Of a stretch of 64,000 bases of DNA, positions 45,170-55,469 are shown in pieces. Numbering within the stretch: position 1 is the first letter of the stretch; the number at the start of each line of letters is the position of its first letter. The notes beneath the pieces were generated by a model that saw only the letters and a program-made list of their open reading frames with translations, had not been told where the DNA came from and made no database searches. The DNA is taken from assembly GCA_034769895.1 (NCBI GenBank), contig CM068372.1, positions 440,441,458 to 440,505,457 on the forward strand, in the 5' to 3' direction. A program made the position numbers and the translations under genes. Origin of the DNA: Magicicada septendecula. Lineage: Eukaryota > Arthropoda > Insecta > Hemiptera > Cicadidae.

Positions 45170-45194
45170 TGTCTGTCTGTCTGTCTGTCTGTCA
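45170..45194. repeat. (GTCT)n microsatellite
   Basis: Five to six consecutive CTGT units. Confidence 0.95.
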
Positions 45195-45417
45195 TATCAC
45201 CGGTGCATCCTGCAGTACCCTGTTTGCCTACAGTTTATGCGCTTACCAAGTTTTCCCGCATCGTAGCTTCCGTTTCCCTCAGTCTGACTTGTTAGTTGTA
45301 TTCTTCCAATTGGAACATTCTGTGCGATTTATAGGTTACCATCCTCTTTACGACGCGACCCCTTCCGATTACCAGCCCAGCCTCTACTTTCTTTGTCCGC
45401 TCACAGATCTTCAGTTG

Positions 45418-45555
<138 letters not shown>

Positions 45556-45585
45556 TTCTTTGTTTACGCCTTTCATTCATCATTC

Positions 45586-45848
45586 TACCACGTTTCCTTA
45601 GTCTTTCTGGTGTCATTTCAATATTTCTTCAGGTACCTCCTTGTCTTCCCGTGGCGTACACCCCAAAATCGACGCCAATCATCCAGCGCTTTATCGGTCT
45701 ACCCCGTTTCCTTAGTCTTCCTGGTGTCATTCGAATATTTGTTTCCTCGAGGCGTACATCCAAAATCGACGCCTCTCTTTCACCGTTGGTCTACCCCATT
45801 TCCTTAATCTTTCTAGTGTTATTTCAATATTTGTTTAGGTATCTCGTC
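45586..45848. repeat. Imperfect tandem triplication of about 100 bp
   Basis: Units start at about 45586, 45697 and 45800. Each has CTACC.CGTTTCCTTAGTCT, then GTGT.ATT..AATATTT, and the first two have GGCGTACA.CC.AAAATCGA. Divergence of 10-20% and indels are visible by eye. Confidence 0.75.
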
Positions 45849-46270
45849 CTCCTTGCCATCCCGGAAACAGGCCGTCTCTCCTCTATCTTGGTCCTACACT
45901 CTTTATCACTAGCAAAGGACTGTCATGATCTATTCTCAGTATTTCTCTTGCGCCAGTGGTGACAATATCCTGCCGTCTTTCCCGTAGACGGCCTTTCGGC
46001 TTTTCCGTTCCGTGTCCCCTCTGATGTTTCCTTATGGTATATGCCCATTATTCATTCTAGTCTCCTCAGTATCACGTGTATTTCCACTGATGGCTCATTG
46101 AAACGATAATAAACGAGACCCGGTTGTCTCATATCTCCACTCCATATGTATACCTCGCAAATCTTGGCGGCGAGGAAATCGAAGAGGTTACGAGAAAAGA
46201 GTAACACAGTCTTACCTGGGAACAACGAATAGAGATAATCGAGCAATCGTAAAACAAGATCAGTTGTAAT
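45849..46270. other. Unassigned spacer
   Basis: No recognised feature. Confidence 0.4.
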
Positions 46271-46660
46271 TACAGTAGAACCCTTTTTATCCGAACTAAA
46301 GGGGGCGGAAACATTTCGGCTAACTTTTTTTTTTCGGATAATCTATGGAGTCTATTTTGGCATGGATTTCATTTATTAAGTCATAAAAAAAACACAAAAT
46401 TATCAGTAAAAACTTATTTAATTTTAAAAGTTTAAATTATAAACACGCGATAGATTGTAACCTGTGTTCACATTTTCATACTTCTACTTAAGAAATCCGT
46501 AAATTTTTTTGAACAATTTCTACACAGCGTTTGCGCACTGTAGGCCTAATATCACTCCATCTCTTTAAAAGTAAGATGTCTGATAGTGTTGCCTGCTCAG
46601 TCTGCTCCACGATACATAAAGCTCCACGAAACGTAAAGCTGCTATGTTGAATCTGCCATG
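46271..46660 (-). mobile_element. Tigger/pogo-like transposon end, truncated
   Basis: TA (46271-46272) is followed by CAGTAGAACCCTTTTTATCC, a Tigger/pogo terminus. Inside, on minus, about 46500-46610 reads EQATLSDILLLKRWSDIRP, the C-terminal LLLRRWRDI block of the transposase. The other terminus is absent. It is a different lineage from the element at 32.77 kb, because the ends differ after CAGTA.A. Confidence 0.72.
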
Positions 46661-46734
46661 GATTAATAAGATAATAACATTAATTGATTAATAGAAACGA
46701 AAGACAAAAGTGATGACCTTCCTAGGGAAAATCT

Positions 46735-47298
46735 CTGTAAGAACAAAAATTATAATTGATAATAGTGTTTTGTAGCAGGTATCACATTTTAATTATTTGG
46801 GATGTGATATCTCGTATAGGAAGGATAACGATATCGAGAGAAAGTTAAATAAATTTAGTTATACCTGTGGAACAATAAGACGACTATTGAAGAATAAAAC
46901 GCAGAAGGAGACACAACTAAAGTTCCATAAGGTCGTGGCTGTGCCAATTTTAATGTATGGATGTGAAACATGGACTCTCCTGCAAAAAGATATTTCAAAA
47001 ATACAGGCCTCGGAAATGAAATTTTCAAGAGAAGTTAAGAGATGTAGTTTGAGAGATCGACTACGAAACGACGACATTAAGGAAAGACCTGAAGTTACAA
47101 TCGGAGAATAAAGAAATACAGACAGAATGGGAAGTCCCATGTCGAACGCATGGTAGACACGCGTATTCCTAAACTACCGTTTGAATATGGGGACGAGAGA
47201 TCGTGGAAGACCCTGGTAAAAATGGTCAGAGACTCGGACGTCGGAACGGGCAGTAGCCCAAGCCATGTAGTGAAGAAGAAGAAGAATAAAGAATGTTA
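46735..47298 (+). mobile_element. LINE 3'-terminal fragment
   Basis: Reads KIIIDNSVL, YLGCDISYRKDNDIERKLN, KFSYTCGTIRRLLKNKTQK, KFHKVVAVPILMYGCETWT, ISKIQASEMKFSREVKRCS, LRDRLRNDDIKE, DRGRPW and a VAQAM tail, with GAAGAAGAAGAAGAAT at 47271-47287. The 105-codon frame 46797-47111 is intact. A stop follows IGE where relatives continue. Confidence 0.88.
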
Positions 47299-47686
47299 AT
47301 GAATCCAGTAAAGGAGTGCATTAAGAGGGCGGATAATACCTAATCGTTGAAGTGGGATCGAAGCTGCGGAATAAGTAGGATGAATTAGATATAAAGTGAT
47401 TGCGTAGAGTGAAGCGAAGCGGTACAACCGTCTGTTGCCGGCGTGTTTGTTTGTTTGTACCGGGACGCGACGCCTACCCTGTTTAGGTTACTGTTGCCAC
47501 CATCGTCAGTCATTAGCGTGTTGAGTGACGCGACGGGCACCGCGTATTGTGTGAGCCGGTCGGCGAAGCAGATTGTCACACGTCCCACGCGATCTCAGAT
47601 CTATCTCTCTGTGAACCCGTGCATTACGCACAAATCCCCTACACTTGGAGTTTTTATCTTTATGGATTATATACAAGTAAGAAGAG

Positions 47687-47688
<2 letters not shown>
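47299..47688. other. Unassigned spacer
   Basis: No recognised feature. Confidence 0.4.

Positions 47689-47764
<76 letters not shown>
47689..47764. repeat. (CT)n microsatellite
   Basis: Pure CT run of about 75 bp. Confidence 0.96.
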
Positions 47765-47767
<3 letters not shown>

Positions 47768-48129
47768 TCGTCCGTGTTTAGATAGGTTTTAATTCAATCT
47801 TTGTTGTAAAAAAAAAACAAGTTTTGAATACTTACCCCTGAGTTGTTCGATGTTCTTGTCAAGGAATTTCAAATTAATACGCGACACTTTTTTCACGTGT
47901 GAAAAAAAAAGTTTTCAACAAGTCGTACGTGTATAGAAATGACATAGGTGAGTGTGTTTATTTGATGTCGGTGGCAGCTGTAGAGTTGTGTTTTGTGGTT
48001 AGGCGTTCTCACCGCCTTTAGCCTAGTTTCGTCACACCTCTAGTTACTGTTATTTTTATCCCAATCGTTCGTCGACAAAACCGTCTTTCAAGTTTGACAT
48101 CTTATTTGAAACCCAAGAGTCCTCTTTAA

Positions 48130-48825
48130 GTTTCAGAATTAGTTGAACAACATCCAGTCATCCGTATTTTGCTTTCTGAAGGTGAAATACTGGCTAAAAA
48201 TGTATTCTCGTCTGACTAAACAATACGGAGAAACTGTATGAACCGCGGAAATTTTTATGAGCGGAACAGTTTTAAAAATTGTCGAACGTCAGTGACTGTC
48301 GAGCACCATTCTGGACGTCAAGTTGAAGTTTCAACTCCAGCTCATGAAACTCTCACAGCCAACACCTTCTTTATCCAAGAAGACCGACGTTGTCTTCGTT
48401 GTGTTCAGTTGAACTTATAGCTGAAGAGTTACAAGTAAGCGTTGGCATAGTTCATAACATTATCAGTTAAAAACTGAAGTACCGCAAAACATACGCAAGA
48501 TGAGTTCCAAGAGAGTTGACCAACCATCTCCATAGAGACTAGACTTCGAGTGTGTGTAGAACTGAAACAACACTATATGAAGGAAGGTGATGCTTTTAGC
48601 GTGCATACATGTGATGAAACGTGGATTCATCACTTTGAACCATAGTGCAATAGACAAAGTGTAGAGTGGTAGCATACGAGAACACCTGCCTGGAAACAGT
48701 TCAGAAACTAACCGTTAGCGGGAAAAATCGTATTGACAATTTTTGGGGATGCAGAAGGCTCAGTTTTTTGTGATTTTCTTTTAGCTCAACAAATTTTAGG
48801 ACATTAAAAAGTACTTATTACTCTG
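48130..48825 (+). mobile_element. mariner-like transposase remnant
   Basis: Plus frames read EQHPVIRILLSEGEI (N-terminal helix), YERNSFKNCRTSVTVEHHS, GRQVEVSTPAHE, EDRRCLRCVQLNLIAEELQ, VSVGIVHNII, a YRKTYAR.VPRELT block, VHTCDETWIHHFEP (first catalytic Asp in CDETW), RQSVEW and GKIVLTIFGDAEGSVFCDF (second catalytic Asp; Trp before it is Gly). The C-terminal third with the third Asp is missing. Several frameshifts and stops are present. The inverted, different mariner copy at 48928 follows immediately. Confidence 0.85.
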
Positions 48826-48925
48826 TCAAGTGTATTCATATTGCTGGGGATTATGTTGGGTTTACGGTAAATTATAGCCTACCGTTTTTCGTTTGTCTTT
48901 TTAATTATTGAATAGTCTTCGTATA

Positions 48926-50373
48926 TTCGAGGGTCGTCTCAAAAGTAAGTTTCCCTGATTTAGGAAAAATAAAAAACATGTAAAAATTTTAAAAAACTAT
49001 ACTTTTATTCAACAACATGTACTTATTTTTAAATATAATCTGCAGCTATGTCAATACACTTTCTGTAGGGTAAAAACAGTTTTTCAGTTCCTTCTTTGAA
49101 CCAATGCGTGCCCAGAGTTTGGAGCCAGACATCAACCGCCTGTTTCCGCTTCCGTATCCGTTTCGAAACGGTGGTCTCCCAGGTGTTCTTTGAGATGGGG
49201 GAAAACGTGGAAATCACTCGGACCCAAATCGGTTTTGAGGAGTGGGAAAAAATCTCCCTTCGAAAGGATTCCAACAAATTCTGCGTGCCTCGCGAGGAAT
49301 AAGGACGTGCGTGGAGCAGAAGAACTTTATTGCTCAACAAACCTTACCCTTTCAAGAACGTTGTACGCCACCAGCGGACCATTTAAATGGTCGTGCACTG
49401 AGGTCCGTACACGGGACGATGAATTTCAGCCGCTGATTCCTTTTTGTAGCAAAAAAACGAATCACACTGCGCAATTCGCACTCAGACACGCTGGTAAATG
49501 AAACGTCCATGATTTAAAATTTTCTGTTGTTCTTACGTTGGTACAGAACAGGTGAGGTTTTGGTACTACTGACACTACACACAAATAAAAGTTCTCCAAC
49601 CTTCTTCAGCCTCCTTGCGCCATTCCCTTTTTTTTTAATGTAAATTTACAATCTACTCAAATTAGAACACAAATATTAAGTTAATGTGATGAATGAAGGT
49701 TGACATGAAGTGAATACTGTCCATCGACAGTTCTCAGCTGCTCATCTATCTAACAAGATCTTCTGGCCGATTTTTCTTCGGTCTTCTTTCTGCTGTCTGC
49801 CGGTTGGAAAATTCCCTAATTAAGTGATTTTGATGATCTGTAATCCGTTCTCTGTATTTTATAGCATGCGTTTGTATCACATCTTTGATGGATGGAATTT
49901 TGAAATCCTCGTGAATGGTTTGATTTGAGATAAACCATGGAGCGTTTGTTATTATGCGGAGAGTTTTCGATAGAAATATTTGGAGAATTTTTGTGTTAGC
50001 TCGAGAATTGAAGCAACCCCATAGCTCGACGCCATCAGTCCATATTGGCTTTAGTATCGTTTTGTCTATAATTAGTTTGCTCTCCAGAGATAATATTTCG
50101 ATCGTTTTCCTGTTAGCCAATTCATTTGTCTAGTTTTTATTGCTAGGTGTTGCTTCTTTGCCTTAATGTGTGATCGCCAGGTTAGTTTCTCATCTAAGTG
50201 TAGTCCCAAGTATTTTACTTCCGATTTCATTGGTATTGGGTTGTGGTTTATTGTTACTTGTGGACGTCTGCTGCGTCTTGTAGTAAACGTGATCTTCGTC
50301 GATTTGTCGCTGTTTACTTAATTTCACTTTGAAAGAAAAAATAGGTAAACTTACTTTTGAGATGACCCTCGTA
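48926..50373 (-). mobile_element. mariner-like element, deleted and carrying a jockey insertion
   Basis: The terminal repeats CGAGGGTCGTCTCAAAAGTA (48928) and, inverted, CGAGGGTCATCTCAAAAGTA (ending 50371) match at 26 of 28 positions. The right end has TA outside; the left has TT. Inside on minus, YQRVSECELRSVIRFF (N-terminal block, about 49440-49505) is followed after a deletion by LLLHARPYSSRGTQ, KRKQAVDVWLQTLGTHWFK and EGTEKLFLPYRKCIDIAAD (49029-49340, C-terminal block). Most of the DDD catalytic core is gone. The LINE at 49628-50321 lies between the transposase start and the right terminus. Confidence 0.88.
49628..50321 (-). mobile_element. jockey-like LINE fragment nested in mariner
   Basis: The minus strand reads DKSTKITFTTRRSRRPQVT, EVKYLGLHLDEKLTWRSHI, KKQHLAIKTRQMNWLTGKR, then in frame 49746-50120 LSLESKLIIDKTILKPIWT, DGVELWGCFNSR, TLRIITNAPWFISNQTIHE, IPSIKDVIQTHAIKYRERI and RRPKKNRPEDL. 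This is the end of a jockey-clade RT. A poly-A tail reads as T at 49628-49636. It is 5'-truncated at about 50321. Confidence 0.88.
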
Positions 50374-51605
50374 CGTAATTATTTTTAGGCCAGTATCAAT
50401 CGTCCAGCTATCAGGAACAGGACGTAGCAGTTATGGAACAGCAAGCAGCTAAGTGGACAGTGTCAACGCTTCAGGGTGTCCGCAGTTAACACAGGGTAGA
50501 CGATTATCTTTTTTATATGCATACACGTTTCTGTTGTTTGGCGCAGCAAGATAGCCATCTCCGTTGTCTCGAGTGTTTCTCTTTCTTTTGTTACTCCACG
50601 TCCGTTTGCGTTTTATGGCATTCCTCTGCATTTTGGCCCCCCCCCCAAAAAAAACATTAATTTCGTTTCCCAAAATCCAGACAGACTAGTTTATTTATTT
50701 ACTACCCGATTCTACAAAGTACAATATGTCGAGACCGATACGTGTGCGAGTGTGCGCGCGCGCGTGTGGTAGTTTCTTTCGCTCGTAAAACATAAAGGTA
50801 ATCTTTGTTTCAATTACGGGCTTTAATTAGAAAAAGATGAGAGAGAGAGAGAGGAAGAGACGAGATAGTGCGCGCCGATAACGTTGGGAAGTACGCTTTC
50901 AGTGTCGACGAAAAGTCACTAAAAACGGTTGTTTTATTGCCAGGCAATGCTACAGGTGTCGCCGTCTAACAATGGTGGGATCGTGCGTGTTGTTGCGCGT
51001 TTATGCGCCTTTTAATGGCGACTTTTTGTGTCCGGGGCTCGTAATAATAATAGTTTCGGGGGGGGGGGGGGCTGTTTGAATATCGCGTGGTTCCTTGTTA
51101 AAGAATGCATGAGGATGGACGTTGCCGTCGACGAAAGGACGGTGGTCCTCTCTGCTCGCTCGCCGGCCACAAAACACGCAATGAATACGAATTCTTGTTG
51201 ACTTTCTTATTAGTTTTACGACTTAGCGGTCTATAAACTAAACTCTCTTTATGTTTATGACGTCATTGTAAAGTTGTTTCAGCAGTACTGCAATTCTTTT
51301 ACGTTTTCAAATTCCTGTTTTTGATTGCAGGAAAAATTCTCTCTTTCTGTTCTTTTAGTCTGGTGAGCGTTGTGGCGGGAACAACTTGTTTCAATATCCA
51401 ATTGTTCTTTCCGGAACCTAATGTCGTGAGCCAACTGTACTGTTTTCATATAGGCAGTGTCTGTTTCTGTATTTTGGGTTCACCGTAGTAAATCGTAGAA
51501 GGGTTTTCTTTTATTTTTCACAAATATATGGAGAATGGGGTGACGTGCTTTAATGGTTCATCTGAAATTTCAGAATATTCATGTGTAACAGTTAACCAGT
51601 AAGTT
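50374..51605. other. Unassigned spacer
   Basis: C run at 50638-50646, GCGCGCGCG at 50754-50763, short GA run at 50839-50852 and G run at 51059-51071. No gene or element was recognised. Confidence 0.4.
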
Positions 51606-51609
51606 GTTA

Positions 51610-51870
51610 AATTTGAATTTAAAACTTTAGTTTTACGTCCGTTCTGTATGGAGCAGAGACTTGGAACACAGATGTTGGGAAGGCTGGTATCTGGATGTCG
51701 GGAAAATTTCGAGATGCAGACCTGAAGAATAAAGTGAGACGGGTATGACAAGAAATGAGATAGTGATAGTGATAGTTGTTAGGGTTAATGAGAAAATTTT
51801 TTGAAATGTATTGAGAAAAGAAAAACCAGTTTGTTGGAACGTATGTGATAAGATGCAGACTATATGATAT
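51610..51870 (+). mobile_element. Eroded LINE fragment
   Basis: Reads SVLYGAETWNTDVGKAGIW-like, then a VRR-like segment, TRNEIVIVIVVRVNEKIF, and in another frame ENFLKCIEKRKTSLLER. This corresponds to YGAETWTL......W.WR...ISW....NEEVL.RV.E.R..L..I..RK..WIGH of the lineage also seen at 61.6 kb. Confidence 0.6.
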
Positions 51871-52287
51871 CCATTTGTTGCAGCAGCATTATTTGAATGT
51901 TTCATTACAACAACAAAAAAAAAAACTGGAGAAATTTTTAAACATTGCAGGTTACAATTTCTTTCATGTTATTAAAATTCTATTTATTAATCAGTGTTTC
52001 GTACGAGAAATCAGCGCCATATCCCAAACACTGTAAGCAATTCTGGGCCAAATATTACTTCCCCATTAGGTTGCCGTTGTGATGGATCAAAGCAGTTTTT
52101 ATTTGTTGACTAAAATTTGTAAGGTTCCATCACCGGTGGATTCAAATTTTACTCATTGCATGTTAAAATAATCGAATATTGAACATTTTAATTGAATGTA
52201 TTCGATGGTTTTAAGAACGAAAAACTAATTATAAATATACCACTACTGACTCGGAACACTGATATTTTATTGGTAAAAATGTTAAAC
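51871..52287. other. Unassigned spacer
   Basis: Nothing was recognised apart from an A run at 51914-51924. Confidence 0.4.
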
Positions 52288-52325
52288 TTTTACTAGTTTC
52301 GCTTATTACAAGCTTCCTCAGAGGC
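52288..52325 (-). ncRNA. Hammerhead ribozyme motif downstream of Penelope-like ORF
   Basis: The minus strand reads CTGAGGA, stem II (GCTT / AAGC, loop GTAAT), GAAAC and TAGTA. The core is intact. ACTAGT is a perfect palindrome and GTA an allowed cleavage triplet. It follows the Penelope-like coding sequence (52430-52990, same strand) by about 110 bp, the position expected for the 3' repeat of such elements. A stem I was not evident by eye. Confidence 0.72.
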
Positions 52326-52382
52326 TGCCGCTAGGAGCGCTGTGGTCTTGTTCTTGATGACGGCGCCGTTATTCGAAAGATC

Positions 52383-52412
52383 GGTGTGTGTGTGTGTGTG
52401 TGTGTGTGTGTG
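52383..52412. repeat. (TG)n microsatellite
   Basis: Short TG run between the hammerhead and the Penelope-like coding region. Confidence 0.95.
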
Positions 52413-52429
52413 ATATGTTGGAATAGTAT

Positions 52430-52990
52430 GTGTGATTTGAATTGTGTCTGTTCGTTTAGGATGTTGTTTGTGTGTGTTTGTATATTTCTAGTTGTTCAAG
52501 AGTGTCTAGTTTTCGGCCTTTTGTGTGTACGTGTAGAATGTCCATGTTGTTGTGTATGTTTGTGTACGTGTGGTTTGGTTCAATGAGGTGGTTTGCAAAG
52601 GTGGATTCGGTGGTAGAGTGTAGTGCCTTTGTGTGTTCAATGTATTTCTGTTTGAAGCTACGTCCTGTCTGGCCTACGTTGAATTTCTCACATCCTGAAC
52701 AGTTTAGTTTGGATACACCAAGTAAACCAAATTTGTTTTTTTTTTCTTTGTATGTGTTTTTTTGACAGTCCGTGTTCTGTTTTGTTTGTAGTTCTGTATG
52801 CGATTCTGTGTCCTGCTTTTCTGAATTTATGGGCTATTTTTTCATCGTGGTTATTGATATAATGTTAGTGTTATGAATTTGTTGTTTTCCGTGTTTGTGT
52901 ATTGTTTGTCTGCGTTTTGTGTAGGCGTTTTGTGCAGGGTAACAAAATCCATGAACGAATTAACATTTTGCCTCTCAAACCCTGAGATCT
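52430..52990 (-). mobile_element. Penelope-like element: end of RT plus GIY-YIG endonuclease
   Basis: The minus strand reads NKFITLTLY, then after a frameshift INNHDEKIAHKFRKAGHRI then AYRTTNKTEHGLSKK (linker after the RT), GLLGVSKLNCSGCEKFNVG then QTGRSFKQKYIEHTKALHS (Cys pair, then the GIY-YIG core as FNVGQTGRSF with the conserved Arg, then the EH motif), TFANHLIEPNHTYTNIHNN, MDILHVHTKGRKLDTLEQL and EIYKH. The GIY-YIG part is open for about 140 codons (52450-52870). In this family the two Cys of C..C precede YIGQTGRSF. The RT domain proper is missing (5' truncation). Confidence 0.88.
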
Positions 52991-53413
52991 GGCACGCCGT
53001 ATGTCGGCCGCCCGTCATCCCTCCAGATTTTGTATTCTTATGTGTGTGACTGTGTTTCTTTATTTCACAAGTGGTACACAACAAAGTAGCGTATACAGCC
53101 AGGGAAAAAGCGTTGATTTCAAGGCGTCAAGAGACAAACCGTGACGTAATTGGTAGAGAACAACCAGCAGGCACACCGGCTAGCCATTTTCTCTTATAAC
53201 AACCCACGCAATTAAAACACTGTACTCTATATATGGCTATAACATGAGAATTACTACACGTAGGACTGTTAAGAAAACAGTTTTGTCTCGATAGATTGCG
53301 TTGATAGATAAATAGAATTAACAATTATCAGTCTTCTCAGGCGTGTTGTGCGTACCACTTTGCCTCCAAGGTAGTGTCTTGTCACTTCAAGGATATGTAG
53401 TGAGAATGACTGC

Positions 53414-53445
<32 letters not shown>

Positions 53446-54070
53446 TTTGCTGTTACTATGAGCGGTGTATGAGAGCGGTAGATTTTTAAAAAACTCAAAA
53501 AATACTTCAATCACGGCAGTGTTCCCTGTGTGTGTGTGTGTGTGTGTGTTTAGTTATTGCGTAGTAAATTATTTTAAAATTTAGTTTTGCCGGTTGGGGG
53601 GGGATTAGACGCGTCTGACAGACTTGCTTGTTTATGGAACTCGTTAATAGGTTTGGAAAGGAGCTTACGAAGATTGTAGTAGTGACGTGTTAAGCTTTTA
53701 GTTGGAGAAAAGCTTTTTTTTATGTATAGATAAGTATGTGTGTGTCTGTCGAACGGATTATGTTTTTTATCAATATTCGTAACGACAGGCGACGGGTCGC
53801 GGCTGTGTGCCCCCAGTCGTACTTATATTAAGATTGCCATCGAGTTCTGTAAAGGTTGGATTTAAAAATAACCGGTACCTACTTGATAGTTCTGGTCTTT
53901 TATACGGGCACAAAGAATTTCACAGTTGAAAAAAGGTAAATAATTGATCGCCCTCGAAGGCTTAGTCTAGCATAAGTCTGGTTCGTCTTTTTCCTTCACC
54001 TCCTCCTCCTCCTCACATTCTTCTTGTTCTTCTTTTTATTATTATTATTAGTAGCAGTAGTAGTATTATA
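52991..54070. other. Unassigned spacer with short repeats
   Basis: GA run with ACAG units at 53414-53441, TG run at 53527-53550, G run at 53596-53603 and mixed CCT/TTC at 53997-54030. No gene was recognised. Confidence 0.45.
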
Positions 54071-54071
54071 T

Positions 54072-54290
54072 ATGGGATGGTGGCGTAGTGTAAGAGCGTT
54101 TGCTTTTTGTAGCTTTTATTCCTCGTTTTGTGTTGTGGGTTCGACTGATGGTCCAATCAATCCAATTTTTGCTACATACTGCTGGACAATACAACAGTTT
54201 TACTGGGACAGGAGGACCTCAGTCGATAACAAAGCGAGATCTCCTCGTGAACACACCATCCCTTCCCAGCTAGTCACTACAAGTGGTTAA
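54072..54290 (+). mobile_element. Possible tRNA-derived SINE
   Basis: GGATGGTGGCGTAGTGTAAG (54075-54094) resembles a tRNA 5' end with an A box (TGGCGTAGTG). GTGGGTTCGACTGATG (54136-54151) resembles a B box (GGTTCGA.TC). The A-to-B spacing of about 55 bp is slightly long for a tRNA, and the 5' and 3' acceptor strands do not pair clearly. This fits a decayed SINE head more than a tRNA gene. Confidence 0.45.
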
Positions 54291-54479
54291 ATGTAAACGA
54301 TTTTCTCAGGTGATGGTATGGCGTCACTTGTTTATTAGTAAAATAATAATAATTAAATAAGAATACCTGGCTTTCAGTGTGTCGTAAAATACAAGCAATG
54401 ACGTTGAGAATTAAGTTGCATAAGTCCAACCCCACGAGCAAGTTCTGCAGTTCTGCAGCTCAGGGAGCATAGTAATAAA

Positions 54480-54835
54480 ATAAAATAAAATAAGAATTAG
54501 TAAAAATACTAATAGTTGAATGCGGAGGGGATAATTTTTTATGTGTACTACGTTATCGGAAACAAATAAATAGTTTGTTGTTAATTGGCCGTGGTCCATT
54601 GTTTTCAACAGAAACAGACGTTTCGGCAGTGCCATCGACTGCCATCATCAGTGTAAATTCCAGCTTTGCTAACGTAAGGTGGTAGACGTTAGTGACGACA
54701 GTACTGTACTGGAGAAGTCCTGTGAACACTACTCGTACAGTTGAAAACAATGGACCGCGGCCAAACAGCCCGGGAAGGAATTTTAACAACAACATTGGCT
54801 CCGGCCGGTGTAAGCCTACGTAGTAAAATCGTTAT
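54480..54835. mobile_element. Foldback copy of the GTC-hammerhead repeat
   Basis: The left part (about 54505-54660) matches the 3' third of the 780-bp repeat at 18.4/20.5 kb. The block GGCCGTGGTCCATTGTTTTC (54588-54607) recurs inverted at 54742-54768 with the extension AAACAGCCCGGGAAGGAATT and then CTCCGGCCGGTGTAAGCC. The hammerhead lies in the left part. Confidence 0.8.
54613..54655 (-). ncRNA. Hammerhead ribozyme motif, intact core
   Basis: The minus strand reads ACA, CTGATGA, stem II (GGCAGT / ACTGCC, loop CGATGGC), GAAAC, GTC and TGT. ACA/TGT gives a 3-bp stem I at the core. Same motif as at 19.0 and 34.1 kb. Confidence 0.75.
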
Positions 54836-54869
54836 TATGATATTCATTTGTTATTGTCTGCCCTACCGT

Positions 54870-55215
54870 CTTCTTCTTGTTAAGACGTTAGCAAGAATCT
54901 GACTGTTCTGCCTTTAAAGGTCCTCCAGTCATCTATTTCTTGGTGTGCCCACAGATATATGTCTCATAGGTTTACATGTCCTCAGAGGTTTGGCTAGTCT
55001 TCAGGCAGGCATTCTTTTTATTTTTCCTTCCCTTTCCGTTTACAGCCTTCCGTTTCCATCAGTTATCCAAATTAAAAATACGCTATTCTTCCCTTATACC
55101 GCCATTCTTTTATAGTCAAGATTGTTGCGTCTCTTTAAGTCGTGCTAAAAATGTCATTTGTGAGGCCTTATATTTTATTTGTAGTCCATAATTCGCAGCC
55201 ATAGGTTATAGTACA
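54870..55215 (-). mobile_element. Possible eroded LINE tail
   Basis: On minus the segment starts YNLWLRIMDYK (like Y..ELW.......), has HDLKRR..LDYKRMAV and ends in LEDL.RQNSQILANVLTRRR with GAAGAAGAAG at 54870-54879. The similarity to LINE C-termini is weak. Confidence 0.35.
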
Positions 55216-55469
55216 GGGATCCTCAAACTTTTAAAACTTGCTAACTTTTTACCACGTACTTTTTTTATAATTGCTCCAGAGGTAGTTTGAAATTTAACCA
55301 CCTTAACATTTGTACCATAATGTTTGAAAGAGTCGGTATCAGCTCCGAAATAGTTAAAAATGCCTTACATGAACCATAGATTTTTTCGTTTATAATAATT
55401 CTTTACCTCAAAATTGCTTGATTGTCATTTTACATAGAAGATTTTCAAATTAAAGGTTGATTTTCAATT
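55216..55469. other. Unassigned spacer
   Basis: No recognised feature. Confidence 0.4.
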
